This document shows, piece by piece, positions 56,959-64,000 of a stretch of DNA of 64,000 bases. Source of the stretch: Trichosporon coremiiforme. Taxonomy: Eukaryota > Basidiomycota > Tremellomycetes > Trichosporonales > Trichosporonaceae. The DNA lies in the NCBI GenBank assembly GCA_039545355.1, contig BCJJ01000020.1:558001-622000 (forward strand), read 5' to 3'. Positions within the stretch are counted from its first letter, which is position 1. Every line of letters starts with the position of its first letter. The position numbers and the translations under genes were made by a program. Under the pieces are notes generated by a model. The model had not been told where the DNA came from. It saw only the letters and a program-made list of their open reading frames with translations, and searched no databases.

Positions 56959-59699
56959 TCACTGCCAGAGCACGTTCTGCCCCGCAGCGTCCGTGAGCCT
57001 ACTGTCAATGTCGACAGGGAGGAAGAACTGCTCCAGCCCCACAAACGGTGCGAGGTCGCCCTCATCAAACGTGCCGCCGAGACTGTGCCCATCAAGGAAG
57101 AGCGGCAGACTCTCCCCTTCGCCAAGACTCAGACCCGAGCGCTGCAGATTCTCCTGCGCGAAGAGCAGGTCAAACTCGGATATCTCCCTGTTCTCAGACC
57201 CCGAGGGCGACTCGTCGAGGATCTGACTCGCGCCCATGAGCAGGTTGGGCACGAAGGGGGTGTCGCTCCCGACGCTCTGGGCTGCCTCGCTGGGACCGTC
57301 GGTGCGCGCCTCGGGAAGAGGGACTGTGGTCGCTTTCGGACTACCGCGCGCGCTCTTGGCCGGGATGACCTTCTGTTTCCGTGCGCGGCGGAGGATGAGC
57401 CGCAGACTGCGCGCATACCTCCCGGCGGGAATTTCGGACAACGTGCGTGCCAGGTCCTCAACGTCACGAGCTGTCTTGCGTAAGTCGAGCTCGGCCGGGA
57501 AGAGACGCGCAATGCGGATGAGGAACGTCGCTGCGAACGCGGCACAGACGTGCGTGTAGTGCACGGCGTACCGGAGGCCGTTCCTGTAGTTCTCGCCATG
57601 GAGGCAGATCTCAAGGCAGGCTTGGGCGTTGCGCATCGCCCGCAGGGCGAGCACGCGCTTCTCCTCGGGCATGTTCGCGACGTCGGCGGGGTTCACGATA
57701 CCGCGCAGTAGCTGGCTGTTCACGAACAGCTCAGCGTACTGCCGCTGCACTACCAGACTCTCGCGGTAAAAGTCCGCCTTGCCCTTCCCGAACCGCTCCG
57801 CCAGAACGTGGTCCCAATACCGCTCCCAAGAGTCAAACTCGGCGTTCGCCTGCTTCAGCCGGTGTAAGGTCGAGTGGTCTATTGGCACGTCTGGCGATGC
57901 CGTTAGCTCGATATGCAGCGGCGCCCGGAGCGCGGTCAGCTCGACTGTCGAGATCAGGCGCGCATCGGACGTGATGCTGAGCGGATGCTCGAGCAGCCGG
58001 CGGCAGTGCGCGATCGTCTCGTCCTCGCGCAGGATCGCGGGCCGGCCCATTCCGTATGCCATCTGATGCTCCATCAGGTACAGCTGTCTGTCAGTTGTCG
58101 AACGTTAAAGCAACTCACGCAGAACCACACCCGCGACTGCACGACGAGCGGCCGCTCCTCTTCGAGCTCCTCGGGTGACTTTCCCTTGCCCATGCCTCCG
58201 CGCAGGAGCTTGATGAACGACCGGTTGATGCCCATGTCGAGCGCCATGCGCACGGCGTGTCCGCCCGGCAGCCAGCCGTTGTCGCTGAACGCGCTCAGGA
58301 TCGCCATCGCCTGTACCGCCTCGACGCGCGCGACGGGGTTGAACATTGTGTCTGTGGCAAACTTTTGCGCCTGCAGACGCGCAAGCTTCTGCACCGTGCT
58401 TGGCGGGTTGCCGCCATCGCGCACGCGCGCACCGACCATGACGATAGTCGTTATCGAGAACGGGGAGCGCTTTTTGAGCCTGAGGTTAGTTGACGAATGT
58501 AGACACGAAACTTACGAGTCCCAGGTGTCGTACTTCTGGTCGTAGCAGGGAATGAAGTGGCCGGATCCCTGGTAGTAGATCGCCATGAGCTCGCGCGCCT
58601 CTTCCTCCGACACGATTCCCTCATCCACGACGTCCAGGAGAGAATGCGTGTGAGCCTTCTTGGACTTGGACTTCGGCACGTCCGTAACGGTCTGGGGCAA
58701 GCCTTGCACCTCAACTATCGTGTGCTGAGCTCCATGTCGAGGTTTCTTCGTCCCCAGATGATCTCGACTGTGCGTCCTTTTAAGGGGTGTAACGCCAAGA
58801 TCCTCCTCTGAGCGTGTCTCCTCCTCGCGCGCCCTCTCCACGGCTGCCTCTGCTAACTTCGACATCGAACCCAAGGGATTGATGATCCCCTCGGTCCCCA
58901 GGATGTCCTCGGGTGCTTCTGAGCCCGAACGGGAAGGTGGCAACGAGTCTGTCCCCCCTTTGTCCCGCCGCCGATCCTTAGTCGTCGCGAGGCTGGGGGC
59001 CAAAGAGTGGCCAGGCGTGGCGTGGGAATGGCGCTGAGCGACGTCCATGGGCCCACCAATGTACGGGTTCACGGTACCGCGAGTGTTGAACGAGAGCGAG
59101 CTGCTCACCTCCGTGCTCCGATGCGGAGCCATTGACGTGCTGGGGGAGGGTCCAAAGGAGAGCGTGCCAACGTACTCGGTCGCTTTCGTGCTGGACGATG
59201 ATGGCAGTGCCGAAGAGTTGAACCCGCCGCTGAGCATCCCCTGTCGCAGCGTCTGGACGAGGTCAGTCAAGGTGTTCTGGATGCCAGACACTTGGTTCTC
59301 CAGCGTCCGGATGCGACTGGTTGGTCAGCTCAAGCCGTGGACCATGCAGCTTACTCTTCGCCGATCGAATCTGGTCGCCCTGGCTTCTCGAGGACGCACT
59401 CCAGTCCGCTGTTGATGCAACGCTTGCACGGCGGGTCATCAGCTCCAACGCAGCGCATCTTCATCCTTCGGCAGTTGTTCTGGCTGTCAGTTCTGTCCTG
59501 GAGACAGTCCCGAAGCTGCACTCACGCATGCACCTGAATGTCAGCTGTGGTCGATTCCAGTCAACTCACGATTGGTACGATTGAGGCCAGGTCGCCGTTC
59601 GTGCTTCTCTTTGCCGGAGCCGGCAGAGGGAGAGGCTGGAGAGCCGTCATCTCCACGTCCGCCGATGTACCGGGCGTCTAACGGATAGCTGCTTTGCAT
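56959..59699 (-). CDS. Zn2Cys6 binuclear-cluster transcription factor
   Basis: Six exons on the minus strand (59699..59570, 59533..59526, 59479..59355, 59316..58516, 58479..58119, 58083..56959; introns 35-46 nt) encode 849 residues. Exon 2 is only 8 nt (GTGCATGC) and supplies Arg-Ala-Cys, the first cysteine. The cluster, C46-x2-C49-x6-C56-x7-C64-x2-C67-x6-C74, reads RACNNCRRMKMRC, then PPCKRCINSGLEC. A short leucine-zipper-like linker follows (DRIRTLENQVSGIQNTLTDL). The middle homology region (fungal_trans type) is present: VWFCLYLMEHQMAYGMGRPAI and the DMGINRSF area. The C-terminus is acidic. The pattern recalls Leu3/PrtT-type regulators, but no target genes are claimed. It shares a promoter region with SMC1. 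Confidence 0.9.
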
Positions 59700-60191
59700 G
59701 GTGGATCTTGTGTGTTTCTGGGTCGGGTCGCTGGGCTAGGAGGAAGACATAACTGTTGGGGAGTCCGTTGACAGGCGGGTGATTTAGGAATGGGGGCGAA
59801 GAAGCGACAGCATCCAAAGGCGCTGATCACACCAGGTCGACGAAAGCGTGGACGAGTTGACAGTTGACAATGTCAAAGGATGGCGCGGCCGTGCTCTGAG
59901 TACTTGCTCTGCTCTGACACGGACAACGCCGAGGAATCGTCGGAAACGAAGGCGCGTGAGTGACCGCTCGGTCAGTCATCCCTCTGTCGTCGCTGTTGCC
60001 TGCCCCCGCTCGGAACCGGTCCGGTTACCGGACATGGCAGGCCGCTCAGCGTTGCCTCGTGTGACTCACGTGATTCCCATGCACACCAGCCAAGTCGCGT
60101 CAACTGCCGACATAGTGGGAGCGCGTCTCAACAACAATCCGACTGCTTGCATCAGCTACACCTCCATCCACATCACCCACATCGCTTCAAG
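59700..60191. promoter_or_regulatory. Shared divergent promoter, Zn2Cys6 factor and SMC1
   Basis: A 492-bp region between divergent start codons. No strong TATA box. An ACGCGT-like MCB site, which would suit cell-cycle control of SMC1, was not seen. No coding sequence is supported. Confidence 0.55.
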
Positions 60192-63100
60192 ATGCCGCTC
60201 CGGCGGCTTGAGCTCCACAACTTCAAGTCCTACAGGGGGCACGTCAACATCGACTTCGGCGTCGCCCCGTTCACCTGTATCATCGGCCCCAATGGTTCCG
60301 GCAAGTCCAACCTCATGGACGCCATCTCCTTCGTCCTTGGCGTCAAGTCTGCCCAGCTACGAAGTACCCAGCTCAAGGACCTCGTGTACCGAGGAAGGAA
60401 GGCTGCGGAAGGCGTCCCCGAGCTGATGGGTCTCGGTGCCGATGCCCCCGAGAGCCAAAGCCTATCCCAAGGCGGTCACACGGACGGCCGTACCGCGTCG
60501 GTCGCGGCTATCTATGAGGACGCTGTTGGCAAGGAGTGGACCTTCAAGCGTACGATTTCGACGTCGGGTGCTTCGACGTACTACCTGCAAGGCAAGCCCG
60601 TGACCTACGTCATCTACAATACGCAGCTCGAGAAGTTCAACATTCTCGTCAAGGCCAAGAACTTCCTCGTCTTCCAGGGAGACGTCGAGGGCGTTGCCAG
60701 TCAGGACGCGAAGGCTCTCTCCAAGCTGATTGACCGCATCAGTGGGTGAGTAGCTCGCTAGGATGATCCCGGTACCTAGCTGACATCAGCTCTCTCGAAC
60801 TCGCCCCTCAGTACGAGGCCGCGAAGCTCGCACAGGAGAAGGCTGCCGAGGCTGCCAACGCCAACCACGCCAAGAAGCGTAGCATGCTCACCGAAGTCAA
60901 GCACTTCAAGGACCAGAAGGCTGAGGTCGACCAGTGGGAGCAGCTCCGCGCCGCAAAAGTAAGCTCGGGTTCTCCCACAGAGCTGACGATCAGGACGCCA
61001 TGGTTCAACGTCACCTCATGTGGAAGCTCTATCACTTGACGCAGGAGATCAATGAGGCCAAGGAGGAGGTCGAGAAGCGATCTGAGCAGCTGAACGACCT
61101 TAACGGCGAAGTTGTGAGTGCTATGATGTGACGCGTCGCTGACCATGAGCACGAGCGCGAGAACGAGCTGAAGGAGGCACGCAAACACCAGGCCGAAACG
61201 CTGATCAAGGTCAAGAAGCAGGAGGCCAACGTCAAGAAGGCGGAGAAGGCTGTGGAGGAGAAGCAGCCGGATCTCGTCACGTTGGAGACTCAGATTGCTC
61301 ACTCCGAGAAGAAGGGTCGCAACACGCAGGCCATCTTCGAACAGGTGGAGCGTGATCACAAGCGCCAGTCGGAGGAGCTTGAGACTCTGGAGGCTGGCAG
61401 GACGCAGATCAACGAGCGGATGGAGGAGGCTAAGGAGCGTCAGCGGCAACGGAACGTCAGGGCCGGTAAAGCCCTCTCTGCTGATGATCTTGCCGAATAC
61501 CGCAAGCTGTAAGTTTTGCGTGCCCTCCAAACTAATAACAGGCGCTCCGAGGCCAATGTCACTGCTACGACTGAGCGCCAGCAGCTTGAGACGCTGCGCC
61601 GCGAGCAGAAGTCCCTCCGTGACGCCATTGCTTCCATCGATGACCGACTGACGCAAGCTGAGCGCAAGCGCAGCAAGCTCAAGGATGAGCTCGACACGCT
61701 GTCCGAGAGGGAGAGCACGATGAGCGACAAGGTCAAGAGCCTCGAAGCCGAGGAAAAGCGGGTGAAGGCTCAGATCGACAATGCACAGGCCGAGCGAGAG
61801 CGCATCTCTCTGCAGGAGACGGAGATCAACGATCGTCTGCAGGAGGCGCTGAACAAGCTTCTGCAGGCTGGTGTCGACCGACGAGAGTCTGAGCGTGAGG
61901 CGAAGATGAAGGAGACCTTGGCGAGCCTCCGACGCGTCTTCCCCGGTGTGCACGGACGGGTGATTGACCTGTGCAAGCCGACTGCCGGAAAGTACGACAC
62001 TGCTGTCCAGACCGTGCTCGGCCGCAACATTGACGCTGTCGTTGTCGACCAGGAGAAGACCGCCATCGACTGCATCGAATACATGCGCCAGCAGCGCTTT
62101 GGTCAGGCAACCTTCATCCCGATCGACACCATCCAGGTCAAGGCTGTCCCGGAGAAGTTGCGAACTATCGACCGAAGAGCGCGTCTTGCGATTGACTGCC
62201 TCGAGTTTGACCCGGCTGTCGAGCGTGCGATGCAGTACGTCTGTGGTAGCGCGCTCATCTGTGACACGACTGAGGTCGCCAAGTCTGTCTGCTACGAGAA
62301 GCGCCAGGAGGTCAAGTGCGTGACTCTTGACGGCACCGTGTTCCACAAGAGCGGTCTCATCACTGGTGGACGCGGACACGCCACCCGCAAGTTCAGCGAC
62401 CGCGACGTCGACGGCCTGAAGGCGACGAAGGACAAGCTCGTCGCGAAGCTCCACGAGCTGAACGCGTCGAAGCCGAAGGAGAAGGCTGACGAGGGTCTGA
62501 TCCAGGACCTTGCGCGCATCGGCGCGGAGCTGACGGAGGCCAAGGACGACTTCCAGGCCACTCAGCTCCGCATCAACGGTTTGAAGAAGGAGATGTCCGC
62601 CGTCGACGAGGACATCAAGATGATGACGCCGGAGAAGGAGAAGCGCGAGTCTGCCCTCTCTGCTGCCGAGGCGCAGAGCGCGCAACTCGCCACGGTCGTC
62701 GAGTCCGAGGATGACAAGGTCTTTGGCGCCTTCTGCCAGCGCATCGGTGTCGCGAACATTCGCGAGTACGAGGACGTCCAGCTCAAGGTCGCGCAGGAGG
62801 AGAACGAGGTGCTCCAGTCGTTCGTCCAGCAGGATCGCCGTATCTCTCATCAGTAGGTTTCCATTGAGTGTTCCACTAACCAAACCCAGAATCGAATTCC
62901 AGACCGCGCAGGTTAAGGCCACGGAGGAGCGATTGGCGCAGCTCCAGTCCATCTCGTCTAGGGAACTGAGGAACGCCGAGCGCCTGCGCGAGAACAAGGA
63001 GGAGCTCGAGAACGAGATCGAGGAGCTGCAGGCCGAGATCGAGAAGCAGCGCGAGAAGCTCGAGAAGTACAACACGAAGCACGAGAAGGCGTCTGCCGAG

Positions 63101-64000
63101 GTCGAGGAGGCGCGCGACGCCGCTCGCCAAGCGCAGCGCCGGCTCGACAAGATGCTCAAGGAGATCTCGTCGTACAACGACGGCATCGCGCGGTGCGGCT
63201 CGGACCGCCATGCGATCTACCGCAAGTGTCGCCTCGAGGATATCGACCTGCCGCTCGAGTCAGGATCACTATCCAACGTCCCCATCGCCATTGATGACGT
63301 GAGTTAGCTGACCATCCGAAACAACTGACAGGACAGGATAGCGACGCGATGGACGTTGACGAGGACTCGCTCAGTCCAGCCAAGGTCAACGACTACGGCA
63401 TCGAGCTGGACTTCACGATCCTGGAAGAGGACGACAAGGAGAACAGCGCGGACGACCACGGACAGGAGCTCGAGACGCAGATCAACAAGATGAAGGCGGA
63501 CATTGAGCGCGTGACGCCGAACGTGAAGGCGGTCTCGCGCCTGGAGGAGGTGGAGAACGAGCTGCGGGACGCCGAGACAGAAGCCGACGAGGCGCGACAG
63601 GAGAGCAAGCGCGCGCGCGAGGAGTTCCTCGACCTGAAGAAGCGGAGGTGCAACCTGTTCAACAAGGCGTTTACGCACATGTCCAAGTGCATCGACCAGA
63701 TCTACAAGGACCTAACGAAGAACTCTGTCGTGCCGCAGGGCGGCATGGCGTTCCTCTCCCTCGAGGACGCCGAGGAGCCCTACCTCGCCGGCGTCAAGTA
63801 CAACACGATGCCGCCAGGCAAGCGTTTCGTCGAGATCGAACAGCTCTCTGGAGGCGAGAAGACAATGGCAGCGCTGGCGCTGCTGTTCTCGATCCACTCG
63901 TAAGCTTTGGCAGCGGTGCTCAGCTGACAGCAGTTTCCACCCCGCGCCCTTCTTCGTGCTCGACGAGGTCGACGCGGCGCTCGACCCGACCAACGTGTCC
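60192..64000 (+). CDS. SMC1: Cohesin subunit SMC1, 3' part beyond window
   Basis: Eight exons are visible (60192..60745, 60790..60958, 60994..61113, 61150..61508, 61542..62852, 62890..63298, 63337..63899, 63934..>64000); the last continues past the right edge. The product is an SMC ATPase that, with SMC3 and kleisin, forms the cohesin ring. Walker A is GPNGSGKS at residues 32-39; the start MPLRRLELHNFKSYRGH is typical. Long coiled coils flank the hinge (VFPGVHGRVIDLCKP, AVQTVLGRNIDAVVVD, SGLITGG). The ABC signature LSGGEKTMAALALLFS and Walker B FFVLDEVDAALDPTN are in the last exons. Introns are 33-44 nt; the 61509-61541 intron is 33 nt, the shortest here, and the 61114-61149 intron appears to end in GAG rather than YAG. 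Confidence 0.95.

Noticed and set aside
60808..63186. A 792-codon open frame on the minus strand
   Set aside because: It is antisense to SMC1, whose plus-strand frame has all family motifs. Long antisense frames arise from strong GC3 codon bias; the translated sequence is Leu/Arg-rich without domains.

Overview
This 64 kb window is nuclear DNA from a basidiomycete yeast or fungus, most likely a tremellomycete such as a member of the Trichosporonales. I infer this from high GC content, genes packed on both strands, very short introns (mostly 33-60 nt, GTGAGT donors, CTGAC/CTAAC branch sites just before CAG) and pyrimidine-rich leaders. All assignments come from reading the sequence; no database search was run. 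Spliced models were accepted only when phase closed over the whole gene and joined residues made sense for the family.

Layout, left to right. 1-9.1 kb: the 3' end of a DNAJC9-like co-chaperone, an uncertain small secreted-protein locus, a 10-exon proline iminopeptidase with a 10-nt micro-exon, a repeat-dotted 2.4 kb intergenic stretch and a divergent protein kinase. 9.6-20.4 kb: a NEPRO-like nucleolar protein (minus), a kelch-repeat protein with a 13-nt first exon and a 901-nt intron, and a RING-H2 protein. 20.8-33 kb: an Rkm4/SETD6-type SET methyltransferase (minus), a 1182-residue mitochondrial protein joining a DNAJC28-type domain (DUF1992) to an ABC1/ADCK kinase (minus), IMP dehydrogenase, cyclin C (minus) and the CCT2 chaperonin subunit. 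33.6-35.3 kb: an initiator tRNA-Met with a 7-nt intron (minus), a small orphan ORF and ATG12 split into five small exons (minus).

35.8-43.9 kb: a cytochrome b5-fused sphingolipid/fatty-acid desaturase, an RRG9/neugrin-like mitochondrial protein (minus), a STIMATE-family membrane protein, an ATP adenylyltransferase (APA1/2 type, minus) with an 8-bp minisatellite in an intron, and an orphan mitochondrial-looking protein. 44.2-49.4 kb: a decayed TPR gene (minus), LCP5/neuroguidin and JIP5/WDR55 (minus). 51.7-64 kb: a glutamine-rich double HMG-box protein, a nitrilase, a Zn2Cys6 transcription factor with an 8-nt micro-exon inside the zinc cluster (minus), and cohesin SMC1, which runs off the right edge.

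There is no operon logic. Several neighbours share divergent promoters (ABC1 kinase/IMPDH, cyclin C/CCT2, ATG12/desaturase, RRG9/STIMATE, APA/43.3 kb gene, Zn2Cys6/SMC1). Several nucleolar or ribosome-related genes occur (NEPRO-like, LCP5, JIP5, the SET methyltransferase), but spread over 40 kb, so I infer no functional cluster. The most notable items are the DUF1992-ABC1 fusion, the intron-bearing initiator tRNA, the 8- and 10-nt micro-exons, the altered HxH motif in the adenylyltransferase, and the decayed TPR gene. I found no CRISPR array, transposon, virus-like or prophage-like element.
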